Shown here: positions 36,501-41,329 of the stretch, one piece after another
Layout of the letters: every line of letters begins with the position of its first letter
Position numbering within the stretch: the stretch's first letter is position 1
Notes under the pieces: generated by a model
Database searches by the model: none
Seen by the model: only the letters and a program-made list of their open reading frames with translations
What the model was told of the DNA's origin: nothing
Program-made: the position numbers and the translations under genes
DNA from: Hirudinaria manillensis
Lineage: Eukaryota; Annelida; Clitellata; Hirudinida; Hirudinidae
Length of the DNA: 64,000 nt
Assembly (NCBI GenBank): GCA_034509925.1
Contig: JAVTLF010000015.1
Location: 1 to 64,000, forward strand
Direction: 5' to 3'

Positions 36501-37773
36501 TAAGCCCTAGGCAATGCGAGGCAAATTATCCCTGTCCATTTCATCAAAACAGACACCAAAAGTAAGACATCCCGGACAGCATTAATACTAAATTGACATA
36601 AGAAGCACTCAAACAGCGTATCTAAAACATCTAAACAAGTAAAAAAATTATATAAATACTATTTCTATTCAAAAGTTTAGTAAATCAGATCTTTAATAAG
36701 ATTGGGCACAGTGAAACGTCACCTGAAGAGAAAAGAAATATTATGGCAGTAAATTTAAAAATAAAACTAGTGAATTTTTCTTTTAGAAAAATTTCCGAGC
36801 AGTAGAAATGTTTTTGTTATTTCTAAACCCAGAAGGCTATGTTAGCTGTGGGAGATCTCAAAAACTCATGACCAAGATGCAAAGAAGGCTCTTATATACT
36901 TCTTAAGTTTCCATAGCTATTCTCTCGGCAAACCAGCATAACAAGAATGAAATTAAATGTGCTATGTTATGAAAACTATGTATGGAAACAAAATAATTTT
37001 TAGTTAAATAAAAGTGAAAAATTCAAAAATGAAAGTCGTTTGAAAGTTCTGCATCTCAAAGAAAGTCACAAGAATATACGTGTTGCGTGTTGAGCAAAGG
37101 ACTTCAAATTGGGGTGTGATCAAGTAAATGTCGGATAGGTTTCTGCTACCGTTTGCTAATAACATTTGCTAGATATTTCGACGAGATAACATCTCAATAC
37201 AAGACGACGAAAACGTTTTTACAGGAAAAATAAATCAAGGTTATGAGTTGCCCAGCTTTATTATCAGATCTCAACTCTTTTGAAAATATTTGGGCGAATA
37301 TTGCTAATGAAGTATAAGAAGGTGGAAAGGCATATTTTACAAAGAAAAAGCTGGAAGAGATCATAATGAGAGCATGGAATGGCCTGGAAAAAATATCTAG
37401 AAAAACTTAAGTCAATGAATAATAAACATAAACTTTTATAAAATAAAGGGCGATTCATTAATTACTAAAAATGTTAAATAAAATATTTGGCACAGGTGTG
37501 CAAATTTCTTATTAATTCAGAATTTGACTTTGATAGGTCCAACAAAAGTATTGAAATTTTTTAAAAATTACTGGGGTTTGTAACCTTTTTACATGCTTTT
37601 TCAGGCTTATATAAGTATAAATTATAAATGTATTGAGCATTTGTTAATATTAATATTGATATTTTTGTCACAGTTCAAGGAGTTCCTTGAAATCAAGCAA
37701 TAGCTTAGATCAATATCAAGATCCAGATCTGGAGAGATATGGAGAAGATGGATCATACAACGGCGTGTACTAA
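452..37773 (+). CDS. Nrg: Neuroglian / L1CAM-family adhesion receptor, 3' part of gene, about 19 exons
   Basis: L1-family proteins are single-pass adhesion receptors of neurons, glia and epithelia; the usual layout is six Ig domains, five fibronectin III domains, a membrane helix and a short tail that binds ankyrin. Here the exons give the end of Ig2, half of Ig3, Ig4, Ig5, Ig6, all five FN3 domains, the helix, a VHQEEL tail motif (compare VHDREL in fly neuroglian) and a terminal exon. Domain order and signature stretches (AEPPQ at the start of Ig5, APTNF at FN3-3) match fly neuroglian as I remember it. From Ig6 to the stop every exon joins in phase with GT/AG borders, giving roughly 990 codons in all. 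The first half of Ig3 was not found, and the second half of Ig5 appears split by an LTR element. The gene converges on HIP1. Signal peptide, Ig1 and most of Ig2 lie off the left edge. Confidence 0.88.
588..1284. other. Intron sequence, no exon recognised
   Basis: The first half of Ig3 was expected between here and 5646, but no stretch shows a strand B cysteine in a usable exon. A short open stretch near 653-704 has an AG before it and a GT after it, but it meets a stop in the required phase. Confidence 0.35.
1285..1995 (-). mobile_element. LINE 3' fragment, restriction-endonuclease clade (old copy)
   Basis: It aligns by eye with the 3' parts of the copies at 29822 and 62305: a GC-rich block with the ctccagagagtgggccgcat signature, then the region matching the end of the LINE protein. 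It is more diverged than the other copies, so it is an older insertion. Confidence 0.65.
2095..3330 (-). mobile_element. Small LTR element (family C) nested in the 5' LTR of element B, partial
   Basis: One LTR (2095-2273, TGTTGTATCT to CCACAACA) is followed by sequence nearly identical to the internal part of the copy at 58631-60228, including its 126-bp tandem repeats. The host LTR resumes right after it. Only one LTR is present, so it is partial. It is younger than element B. Confidence 0.8.
3530..3549 (+). promoter_or_regulatory. Primer binding site of element B (tRNA-Leu)
   Basis: The bases TGGTGTCAGGAGTGGGAT just after the LTR are the complement of a tRNA-Leu 3' end with its CCA. The same site occurs at element A and, reversed, at D and F. 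Confidence 0.7.
5055..5646. other. AT-rich intron sequence
   Basis: Nothing recognisable was found between element B and the next neuroglian exon. It ends with the acceptor tattttcag. Confidence 0.4.
5647..5813 (+). CDS. Nrg: Neuroglian exon: second half of Ig3
   Basis: The frame gives MITWIKLN (strand C tryptophan) and FSDQGIYRC, the classic D-x-G-x-Y-x-C corner. It enters needing two bases from the previous exon and leaves one G. The first Ig3 cysteine must come from an exon not found here. Confidence 0.88.
5892..6032 (+). CDS. Nrg: Neuroglian exon: first half of Ig4
   Basis: The acceptor is tttttgtag and the donor gtataa. It reads AVPTWTNFG, then LTITCNALGVPRPVIKLYYNG: strand B cysteine and the G-x-P-x-P turn, in the place of fly VPYFTKEPE and CRAAGVPEPKISW. 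It joins in phase on both sides. The tryptophan after the turn is replaced by leucine or tyrosine. Confidence 0.9.
6094..6231 (+). CDS. Nrg: Neuroglian exon: second half of Ig4
   Basis: It reads TIVNVTKTDSKVVQCNASN then HGYVFSNAYINV, matching fly IRIINLVKGDTGNYGCNATN and LGYVYKDVYLNV. A 61-bp intron precedes it and a 66-bp intron follows. Confidence 0.9.
6298..6461 (+). CDS. Nrg: Neuroglian exon: first half of Ig5
   Basis: It starts AEPPQSS, as fly Ig5 starts AEPPTIS, and continues VTLNCPVNGWPEPIINW with the strand B cysteine and strand C tryptophan. The start is firm. The end is uncertain: gttagt at 6462 is the best donor, and an earlier GT at 6429 would leave the same phase. Confidence 0.85.
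6542..6578 (+). CDS. Nrg: Candidate neuroglian exon, left piece: second half of Ig5, interrupted
   Basis: Read across the insertion site, with one copy of the ATAT duplication, the host sequence 6542-6578 plus 8463-8540 is open. It carries L, I and I at the Ig strand E spacing (L-x-I-x-x-V), then CLANHVEKN like the C-x-A-x-N segment. Phases fit Ig5a and Ig6. The tyrosine corner is missing and both splice sites are weak, so this is a moderate call. Confidence 0.5.
6579..8458 (-). mobile_element. Gypsy-type LTR element, non-autonomous, broken (element D)
   Basis: The two 298-bp LTRs (6579-6876 and 8161-8458) differ at about five positions (1.7%), so the insertion is fairly recent. ATAT lies on each side (6575-6578 and 8459-8462). 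On the minus strand a tRNA-Leu primer site follows the 5' LTR, then a SAP-domain Gag start (LDELYVPRLRQELR), a long acidic repetitive region like that of element B, and a purine tract. No pol is seen. The coding part is broken, with a few breaks. Confidence 0.88.
8463..8540 (+). CDS. Nrg: Candidate neuroglian exon, right piece: second half of Ig5
   Basis: This continues the frame of 6542-6578 and holds the putative second Ig5 cysteine (CLAN). It leaves one base over before gttttt, as the Ig6 exon requires. The total of 115 bases fits phase 0 in and phase 1 out. Confidence 0.5.
8745..9103. repeat. Interspersed repeat, left part, split by element A
   Basis: The stretch from tgatatgtggacgttcaaat onward matches 61628-62000 (ttggtatgtggatgttcaaa) and continues at 12431 after element A. 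The family is unknown and no coding capacity is seen. Confidence 0.65.
9413..10570 (+). CDS. Gag of element A with N-terminal SAP domain
   Basis: The frame is 385 residues. Residues 4-50 form a SAP DNA-binding motif (LDDLRVPDLRRELRNRGL, then GPKAELQGRL). Residues 60-180 are a heptad-like stretch with repeated LRSDM units, probably a coiled coil. Residues 195-360 resemble a retroelement capsid (PPLFDGQEPWAVFRHQF, with a later LQELEADVRRLA). The ATG lies about 90 bases after the 5' LTR. It overlaps the next frame by four bases, which suggests coupled or shifted translation. Confidence 0.85.
   Translation: MGPKILDDLRVPDLRRELRNRGLDATGPKAELQGRLEEWLLENNHDPSEYEFGVQKEKQWEALQTAMEANNNALEANNNALEALRSDMTCGLNTLRSDMKCDIDTLRSDMQSNNDILRSDVKSDIANFQVAMDVLREEVKTDVANLISHTEQEMADLRKQVRAEIDGLKEEQRKEREKFKKYNESKTETYGREKTTRPPLFDGQEPWAVFRHQFEIAAERNKWTEEEKATELIMILRGKAAELLQTMLHCKAYSEIAEAMERRFGNGHMLEVHKNELKNRTQKQGESLQELEADVRRLAYLAHPGQSTDFIENIVTDAFVDGIRDAETKMALKIHGIKASHEALAFAISIEAARASIQKSLNVKKIEAQENRGKEKDKIMTKTER
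10567..12198 (+). CDS. Zinc knuckle, protease and integrase-end frame of element A
   Basis: This 543-residue frame begins with a CCHC zinc knuckle (CFRCNKPGHLARECR), then a retroviral-type aspartic protease (VIDTGASASIIQP, with LGLDFM further on). Its last third is the end of a Gypsy integrase (LPLFLMAYRTAVHKTTGISP and a GPYRI chromatin-binding-like tail). It is a fossil derivative, not a full Pol. Confidence 0.85.
   Translation: MIKKIARQINDFSKPPRNLRFQEIDRRPRCFRCNKPGHLARECRTTYSKKQQYWREPYKSEKPEASDFKGQRSFQQTRNAPLVFHVTALGKGSSLEVKGKIGGKEYNMVIDTGASASIIQPKLAGNSKVTTNNYKLKTATGELVPVQGTTTITVDLGGKSFEQEFMIANITDECILGLDFMRRYGISIDMKGGTLQQGTMEIPLNYGGTEIKDTFVKVLQDETIPAQSESLIWGGLEGDHTKFGIGAVEDQSGIGQGLLIGRALVKLNTGRVPLRVMNLSDQEQQIKAGTPITLCRNLEHILTLDGSGNKHIKRDAMPKPLVDNLLKDLNKTLQKEDYQQAEKLLSEFQDIMAEQDSPLGRTMEQYLSKMVSEQQDDWDRYLPLFLMAYRTAVHKTTGISPSKMTFGREIRLPADMMFGRAEEPKSACDYVSSLRNTLADTHQVARKNISVNSDQAKARYDRQANDISFKENELVWLYNPQRKKGKSPKLQKDWEGPYRIIKKINDVVYRIQKSARTRMKVVHSNRLAKYHGETEQPVRDEQI
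12431..12640. repeat. Interspersed repeat, right part
   Basis: It continues the repeat interrupted by element A; tcaatttttttttataaacttgcgacc corresponds to the end of the copy near 61890-61920. Similarity fades after about 12600. Confidence 0.55.
12641..13072. other. Unassigned sequence with a GC-rich patch
   Basis: Bases 12680-12800 are clearly richer in GC than their surroundings and read open on the minus strand, which suggests a fragment of a mobile-element gene. A 119-codon plus frame from 12809 resembles nothing I recognise and runs into the next LTR fragment. Confidence 0.3.
13073..13486 (-). mobile_element. Fragment of the element B/D family: Gag start, primer site and LTR
   Basis: On the minus strand an LTR (about 13215-13486, ending in ccaaca on the plus strand) is followed by the tRNA-Leu primer site and the first codons of the SAP Gag. 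The rest is absent. It is more diverged than elements B and D. Confidence 0.75.
13487..14690. other. AT-rich intron sequence
   Basis: No exon, repeat or element end was recognised. It lies in the long intron before the Ig6 exon. Confidence 0.35.
14691..15130 (+). mobile_element. Copia-type remnant (pre-integrase region)
   Basis: A 90-codon frame contains NNIWHRRLGHMYRHSLNHL, the W-H-R-R-x-G-H signature of the pre-integrase domain of Copia elements. No LTR was seen at either side. It is an old, broken fragment. Confidence 0.6.
15593..15877 (+). CDS. Nrg: Neuroglian exon: complete Ig6
   Basis: One exon gives the whole domain: YEGEELILYCSIQ (strand B), INVTWSKNGFDL (strand C, compare IDWWKDGQSI in fly) and LSDGGLYTCNAST (Tyr corner and second cysteine). 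It enters with two bases after a G and leaves G before gttaga. Confidence 0.93.
15967..16129 (+). CDS. Nrg: Neuroglian exon: first half of FN3-1
   Basis: It reads GPPLPPKIMQVSNCSSLNAVVSW and DPVIEYLIF, the A-C strands of a fibronectin III domain with the conserved tryptophan. An 89-bp intron separates it from Ig6 and its donor is gtatgt. Confidence 0.92.
16286..19444 (-). mobile_element. Copia-type LTR retroelement, broken
   Basis: Short LTRs lie at 16286-16420 and 19312-19444 (minus strand TGTTGAG to CAATA), 2-3% different, with an ATTTC duplication at 16281-16285 and 19445-19449. On the minus strand the parts run in order: Gag from 19221, a CCHC knuckle near 18490, a protease motif (IDNGATKHI) near 18300, integrase pieces near 17500-17800, a Copia reverse transcriptase (KRSLNGLKQAPRCW, YVDD) near 17300-17400 and RNase H (ADILTKP) near 16520. 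It is broken, with several breaks, and moderately young. Confidence 0.92.
19292..19311 (-). promoter_or_regulatory. Copia primer binding site, initiator tRNA half-molecule type
   Basis: Next to the 5' LTR the minus strand reads GGTTATGGGACCAGAGC. It resembles the site in Drosophila copia, which pairs with the anticodon region of cleaved initiator tRNA-Met instead of a tRNA 3' end. Confidence 0.6.
19718..20016 (-). mobile_element. Solo LTR of the element B/D family
   Basis: A single 299-bp LTR (tgtaataacccgggg to ggatccaaca) stands without internal sequence. The flanks are ATAT and GTAT, an imperfect duplication. It likely arose by recombination between two LTRs. Confidence 0.85.
20048..20249 (+). 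CDS. Nrg: Neuroglian exon: end of FN3-1 and start of FN3-2
   Basis: It reads AWTNYSFYIRSRNIFGLSLPSS, then NPTDVCGESRDPNLLVITW. Fly neuroglian has WANYTFRVIAFNKIG and NPDNVVGQGTEPNNLVISW at these places. It enters with one base and exits at phase 0 before gtaatg. Confidence 0.93.
20362..20599 (+). CDS. Nrg: Neuroglian exon: rest of FN3-2
   Basis: It starts AVHPRYHFGENFHYILKV (fly: MPEIEHNAPNFHYYVSW) and runs through YLPYKVWIHSSNLKG to the G-F strands. It joins in phase on both sides. Confidence 0.92.
20677..20783 (+). CDS. Nrg: Neuroglian exon: first half of FN3-3
   Basis: It reads APTNFNLIELTSNSVKFKW and then KVNGFLQGYQ, close to fly APTNFTMRQITSS and VRGHFKGYKI. The donor is gtcagt. Confidence 0.93.
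20847..21102 (+). CDS. Nrg: Neuroglian exon: second half of FN3-3
   Basis: It begins LKMWRTDELR, continues to KLTPGTTYVAGVAAMNGAGY (Tyr corner and G strand) and ends TKEG, like fly FDTPEG, at the linker to FN3-4. The donor is gtacgt. The segment between the C and E strands is longer than in fly. Confidence 0.92.
21103..21860. other. Intron sequence without recognised features
   Basis: It is AT-rich to mixed sequence between FN3-3 and a Gag-like remnant. Nothing could be assigned. Confidence 0.35.
21861..22790 (+). mobile_element. LTR-retroelement Gag remnant, old and broken
   Basis: Fragments read NIQELAAKIRKAATTCGF and, later, CPRCENGHQANDCRH, which look like the end of a Gypsy-type capsid and a zinc knuckle. 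No LTRs were identified. It is broken in many places and old. Confidence 0.45.
22840..23525 (-). mobile_element. LINE 3' fragment, restriction-endonuclease clade
   Basis: It starts with ggaaactccttctcggagct, the same 3' terminus as the copies at 29822 and 62305, and covers the 3' non-coding part plus the end of the protein region (reverse complement of GFRTDLFP-like codons near 23500). It is 5'-truncated, as is usual for LINEs. Confidence 0.8.
23691..23810 (+). CDS. Nrg: Neuroglian exon: first half of FN3-4
   Basis: It reads PDKVRNVKITEIASNHLTITWDPP then FLEFDVEYSFG, a fibronectin III A-C region. The donor is gtaagt. It is in phase with FN3-3 across a 2.6 kb intron holding the Gag remnant and a LINE piece. 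Confidence 0.92.
24138..24234 (-). mobile_element. Worn Copia LTR fragment
   Basis: It matches the end of the LTRs of the Copia element at 16286-19444 (aaacaattttaacaaaacaa to aactcaaca) with many changes. It is an older solo piece of the same family. Confidence 0.6.
24690..24915 (-). mobile_element. C-terminal fragment of a CR1/Jockey-type LINE protein
   Basis: On the minus strand the frame reads FPIVKSWNSLPFEVVNS, the W-N-S-L-P motif common near the end of reverse transcriptase proteins of these LINEs. Nothing more of it is seen. Confidence 0.55.
25225..26402 (-). mobile_element. Pogo-like DNA transposon remnant with terminal repeats
   Basis: It begins CAGTAAAACCT and ends with the inverse AGGTTTTACTG, with TA on both sides (25223-25224 and 26403-26404), the target used by the Tc1/mariner/pogo superfamily. 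Minus-strand fragments such as LLPDMTFREFISLDEKD resemble the acidic tail of pogo-type transposases. The 1.2 kb length and scattered stops show a dead copy. Confidence 0.65.
27680..27835. mobile_element. SINE- or LINE-tail-like fragment
   Basis: It holds gcgctatatgaagacccaca and then ggcgccttac followed by A-rich and ATT repeats, the kind of tail seen on tRNA-derived SINEs and CR1-like LINEs. It is short and worn. Confidence 0.35.
27998..28168 (+). CDS. Nrg: Neuroglian exon: second half of FN3-4
   Basis: It reads ADETFYSSTKT, CNLVENTTYSIAIYVLASADR and VVVTTLP, the E-G strands. A second acceptor three bases downstream (28001) would also keep the frame. The donor is gtaagt. Confidence 0.9.
28284..28406 (+). 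CDS. Nrg: Neuroglian exon: first half of FN3-5
   Basis: It reads SIPVIEEIDTSQKRVNISW then GGCYYYIEYKQG, the A-C strands of the membrane-proximal fibronectin domain. It is in phase on both sides; the donor is gtaaga. Confidence 0.9.
28490..28648 (+). CDS. Nrg: Neuroglian exon: second half of FN3-5
   Basis: It reads ESDKSWIVLNGLPFGSYKVR, with the L-x-P-x-x-x-Y-x-x-R signature of the E-F strands, and ends at the membrane-proximal linker. The donor is gtcatt. Confidence 0.9.
28722..28835 (+). CDS. Nrg: Neuroglian exon: transmembrane helix
   Basis: About 22 hydrophobic residues (LVFSILGIISAIALSLTIIL) are followed by basic KNFKR, a stop-transfer signal that puts the following tail inside the cell. 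An N-glycosylation site (NRT) precedes the helix. Phase 1 enters and leaves. Confidence 0.92.
29205..29277 (+). CDS. Nrg: Neuroglian exon: juxtamembrane cytoplasmic tail
   Basis: It reads VHQEELENLNG then NYFHSLEREIR, the counterpart of fly VHDRELANGR with a downstream FHEYSQPLD segment. It joins the helix exon in phase and ends in gtaagt. It leaves two bases, exactly what the last exon at 37674 needs. Confidence 0.88.
29580..29733 (+). mobile_element. LTR fragment related to the Gypsy-type elements
   Basis: It ends caccggggttacaaca, like the 3' ends of the LTRs of elements A and B (ccccgggttacaaca), and shares gatcaatattcagagtcttt with them. No internal sequence is attached; it is a worn solo LTR or fragment. 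Confidence 0.6.
29822..33400 (-). mobile_element. Near-full LINE of the restriction-endonuclease clade (R2/R4/Hero-like)
   Basis: This 3.6 kb copy is read on the minus strand. From 5' to 3' it shows an N-terminal region near 33150 (SWSGLDEELKRGLKKVL), reverse transcriptase from about 32990 to 31650 (NRSAPGPNGVPY; MGCEISPTLF; a catalytic FMDD in place of YADD), a thumb region near 31500, a CCHC-type finger near 30920 (CGLCDGAETLHHMLSNC), a KRPD endonuclease-like motif near 30600 and the tail GFRIDLFPKEVGARG near 30480. The ORF is broken by several frameshifts, so this copy is dead. The 3' end lies at a gatg-type junction. It fills much of the last neuroglian intron. Confidence 0.87.
33247..33262. 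repeat. Sixteen-base G run inside the LINE
   Basis: An uninterrupted run of 16 G lies in the 5' part of the LINE. It is probably expanded by slippage and its length may be unreliable. Confidence 0.9.
33600..33995. repeat. Interspersed repeat of unknown type, copy 1
   Basis: It matches 42395-42765 in the same orientation: both share ttctgtaattg-like, tcaatacaactaggaaaa and gcatggaatacatttcaaaa blocks. No coding domain was recognised. Confidence 0.65.
34583..34690 (-). mobile_element. Small LINE 3' fragment
   Basis: It contains gatagggatcctcagatgag and catttcagctctttgaaact, matching the 3' end of the LINE copies at 29822 and 62305 with many changes. Confidence 0.6.
34691..35221. other. Intron sequence without recognised features
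   Basis: It is AT-rich sequence between two LINE copies. No exon or repeat was seen. Confidence 0.3.
35222..36520 (+). mobile_element. LINE fragment of the same clade, opposite orientation
   Basis: A 157-codon frame at 35238-35711 reads LPTLTIYEIGLRSVEDMERK and SSVAMYSKSTRLRLPFRSIV, parallel to the LINE at 29822. Later pieces show a finger remnant near 36030 and EVGLKGLVGKSIYAFL near 36350. The copy is diverged and frameshifted; it represents a sister family, not a recent duplicate. Confidence 0.8.
36570..37605 (+). mobile_element. Tc1/mariner relic
   Basis: Near 37200-37440 the C-terminal part of a Tc1-type transposase is visible (ESMEWPGKNI, parallel to MRTWNGLKKCL at 27250), followed by the shared ttcattaattactaaaaatg and the end ggggtttgtaacctttttac. 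It has many stops and is dead. Confidence 0.6.
37674..37773 (+). CDS. Nrg: Neuroglian last exon: C-terminal tail with a modified ankyrin motif
   Basis: The acceptor is gtcacag. The frame gives RSSLKSSNSLDQY, DLERYGEDGSYNGVY and TAA. Fly neuroglian has MAEYGEGDTG and EDGSFIGQY at the matching place. FIGQY is the ankyrin-binding motif of the family; here the core is YNGVY and the protein stops right after it. The phase fits the exon at 29205-29277 across an 8.4 kb intron. An AATAAA lies at 38111. Confidence 0.87.
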
Positions 37774-39254
37774 ATTTAAATTAAATTAATTTCTTTATCC
37801 GATCGCAAATTTTTTCATGTAACATGTCGGAAGGGATATTTTCCTGCCTAACGGGAGGCACATGTTTAGTAAGTAATGCTCTATATATATTATACATATT
37901 CGATATTTATTTACTTGTAACAAAATTTATTAACTTCGTTGTTGTTTTACCAACAATTAACAGTAATGAATTGCACATCAGGAATAGATGAAAAGAAAAA
38001 AAAACAGTGTTGAAATAACTTAAATTTATGAGGTTGTACATTATCACATTACTACCAGTTCCAAATATGATTGATCTTTAATAACTGTAGTTTAGTTGCT
38101 GAGCGGAAAAAATAAACTAAGTTCAAAAATTGTTTAAAGCCAACTTCTTTGAAATGTAACAATTATTATAGTTTGACTTTGTTAGCTTTATTTTTGAAGT
38201 TTTTTTTTGTGCAGCGCAATAAAATTTATTTCTTTTGCCCTGTTTGTAAAATTGCATAAAATATAATTGTACCAGCTTCATCACTAATATTATTAAAATG
38301 ATCATGAAACACTTGTAAATTGAATATGCATGATATCACATCCTTATATCATTTCATACGACATCGATTTTTAGAAAATTTCAATTAAAAACTAAATTAC
38401 TGAATTTTACCCTAAAGTAACTGCAACTGTAACGAGTTATTTTGATATAGTAACTGTAACTACTTTATTTTTGTTAGAATAGTTGTAACTAGTTATTTGT
38501 TTGACTTGTTACCACCACTATATGCATAATGTATAATAAAATTTCCAATTAATGTATTTGGAGAAAATATTTACCTGGTTATAAGTATAGTGCGGACATA
38601 AGGACATTCCATAAAATTGAGATTGAAACTTCAAAGGTGTGACATCAGTGAGGAATTCTCAAAGGAGCGACCCCCGTTAAAGACTTTTCTGTCCTAACCT
38701 CCTGTATGGACTTTGTCTGGACTTTGCACCATGTTTTTTTTTTTGAGGAACAAATGTAAATTCGTCGTACTTAACAAGTTGTTATTGGATTTTGTTGAAG
38801 TAAAAGATAGTCTAGTTTATGCATTGACGGCCTTTTACCCCCCCCCCCCCCCCCAAAAAAAAAAAGAAAAGAAATGCAAAACTGCAATAGAAATGCGCAA
38901 GTATTAACGAATCATGCTTATTGAAATAAACAAAAAATTAATATAAAAATAAAGTTTCATTTAACATAAGCAATATCCGCACATAACAATAGTAACAACT
39001 TTGCCAATAAAAAATAAATATCCTCATTACAGAAACCAACGTCATCGTAAATAAAAATAATCCAATTCATATTTAACAGACTAGTATATTTAGTGTACAT
39101 ATTGAATTTTATAACTATACCAGCCGTTGAAAACAGATTCTATGGGTGCACTGCTTGGGGGTTTTCTCGGGCTAAATAGACGCAATATTGAAAGTTGATG
39201 CAGTTGTGTTGTTGTTTCCATAAGTTAAAGACGTCTTATAGGATCATAAAGCTA
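37774..39254. other. Neuroglian 3' UTR and intergenic sequence
   Basis: No further coding signal is seen. AATAAA at 38111-38116 is a possible poly(A) signal. The rest is AT-rich. Confidence 0.4.
38838..38854. repeat. Seventeen-base C run followed by A run
   Basis: A C homopolymer passes directly into an A-rich stretch. It is a simple repeat whose length is likely variable. Confidence 0.9.
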
Positions 39255-39440
39255 ATTAATTGAATCTATCGTAAATGAGGTGCTATAAATAAATGTTACT
39301 ATTAATAAATATTAATTTTCCATCTTTCTCTGAGTACAAACTGGCTCTTCTATCTTGAATAGATCAGAGATGATCTGCGCCGCTGTAGCTCGCGCGCACG
39401 GCGCTATATAAATGACATATTATTATTAAATTATGTGCTA
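39255..39440 (+). mobile_element. Two SINE/CR1-like tails in tandem
   Basis: Two pieces end alike: gaggtgctataaataaatgt with TTA repeats near 39310, and gcgctatataaatgacatat with ATT repeats near 39430. Such tails are typical of tRNA SINEs and of the CR1-type LINEs that move them. Confidence 0.45.
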
Positions 39441-39589
39441 CAATAGAGGAAACCTTCAGCAGAAAAAGTTCATCTGATGGAGAAAAATCATCTCCCGCTT
39501 AAAGATATGACAACCACTGTGTGAGATTGCTCACCTCTGTGGTGCTCTGATTCGCGATTCTTATGAGATGGACGATATCTTCAGCCCCT

Positions 39590-40065
39590 TCATACACTGG
39601 CATACTCCATACGTAAAAAAGGACCACCATCATCCCTAAAAACTACAGACCCATCTCAATCACATCAACCTGTTTTCGGGTAATAGAATTATCAACAAAT
39701 AACTTAATTATTTACGGCATCACAAATTAATAGGCGCGGGACAAGCATGGGTCTGTTGGAGACAAATCTTGAGTGCACTCAACAGTGATCTGAGGCACTC
39801 CAATGCAGGCGTTCCCCAAGGTAGTGTGCTAAGTCCTATCCTCTTCCTGATCTAGATCAACAACCTTCCCGATCTCTTCGAAGGAACCAATATTGTTTGC
39901 AATTCGCCGATGATGTTAAGATTTATTGCTTCCCAACGTCGTCCCAAACCCAACCACAGTCTGCTCACGATAAAGTGGTTCAGTGGAGTGACAAATGGCA
40001 CATGCAACTTGCACCTAACAAATGCTAGGTTCTCTCAACAGCTAGAAGGAAAGTAAATATTTCCG
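39590..40065 (+). mobile_element. CR1/Jockey-type LINE reverse transcriptase fragment
   Basis: Fragments read NYRPISITSTCFRVIE, HSNAGVPQGSVLSPILFLI and KWHMQLAPNKC, the standard order of reverse transcriptase motifs in this group. It has stops and frame changes and no ends. Confidence 0.75.
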
Positions 40066-40084
40066 ATCATAAATACAATTTAAT

Positions 40085-40325
40085 TTTTATATCTATGGCT
40101 CCATTTGTAAACAAGGAAATCGCGTTATCATAAATCTAAATTTTGGATGTGGTGGAGACACTTAAGCGAATCATTTATTTTTGAAAAGGACATTTTCTGT
40201 AGATTTTAAACATGGAATTTAAATTCGATGCACCTTAAAGATTTTCATCGTTTTAGCGATTAAGTTGTCTTTACGACATCATAAATTCTTTTATTAATAA
40301 TAGTAATTTTTAATGAGCACACTAT
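40085..40325. repeat. Interspersed repeat, copy 1
   Basis: It shares tatctatggctccatttgta-like sequence, gcaccttaaagattttc and a terminal ttaatgagcaca with 41330-41570. It is non-coding and of unknown family. Confidence 0.65.
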
Positions 40326-40372
40326 TTGGCAGGGCAAGATCTTTCTACCAAATGAAAAATTGCGTTTCTATC

Positions 40373-40687
40373 TCAACGCTTGCAAACTTTGCAGCTCAAA
40401 GTTCTTGCTAAAGCCATGCTAACTTCGTCGTTTTGCTTTCTTTGAACAACAAGCGTACTAAAGGACCAACTCGGAGAAAGGATATCAAAAATACGATATG
40501 AGTTATGATGGGACTCTTCTATCCAATTATATTCGACTTCCACGATAAACCAGAAAGAACACTCCCAAAGCACTCTATAAGATTTCCGAGTATTTGAAAC
40601 CCGCTCTCCATAAACCATGAAATACCCATATTCTGCATATTTTATTACACAAAGAACCTTAAGCAATGATAGTCCATAATTAAACAA
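40373..40687 (-). CDS. Unrecognised open frame of 104 codons
   Basis: The minus-strand frame has protein-like composition with aromatic and charged residues (YGYFMVYGERVSNTRK; WFIVEVEYNWIEESHH) in a region where such a length is uncommon. It directly follows a repeat copy, so it may be a worn transposon gene. No family was recognised and no function is proposed. Confidence 0.25.
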   Translation of the reverse strand: MFNYGLSLLKVLCVIKYAEYGYFMVYGERVSNTRKSYRVLWECSFWFIVEVEYNWIEESHHNSYRIFDILSPSWSFSTLVVQRKQNDEVSMALARTLSCKVCKR

Positions 40688-40689
40688 AT

Positions 40690-41329
40690 TAAAGATTGTT
40701 GCGCACTTATTGGAGACATTAAAAAAAAAAAGTCTGATAATTACGTCATAGACATCTTATGCTAAAAAAACGAAAAGTAAATGCATTTTAAGTAATGGTT
40801 ATTGGTTTTAAATACATTTAGTGGAGGAATGTGTAACGAATCTTCTGATCGATTTACTCTCGATTTTTCTCATACTTGAAATGAATGTTGTAAATGTATT
40901 TCAAACCTTTTAAGACTTTTTTTAGCTTTTACGAAAATAAAAGATTTTCTCTGGGCAGCCCGACATCAAAGGACAGCAACCATATCCTTATTAGTTTTGT
41001 TTGCTAGCCTGATACATAAACCTTTATATAACACACCAAATTATCTGTTTGTTAAACTAAGCTAGGTTATTTTATAATCAAACAGTCTATAAGTCTTTCA
41101 CTTTCAACGTCCCAACTGTTTAGTGAATGTTCAAAAGAAATGACAATCAGCCATTGTGGAGGCCAGCAAACTCCTGAAAAGAAGAAATTAGATTATTCCA
41201 AACAATGGCATTGCAGGTTGTGGCACATAAATTACATTTTTAAAACAAATGAATTGGACTAGGTATATGATTTAATGTAAGATATATTAAAAAGATAAAT
41301 TAAAATGTCTTTAAGGTCTCATAAATGTT
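40690..41329. other. Intergenic AT-rich sequence
   Basis: Nothing recognised. Confidence 0.3.
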
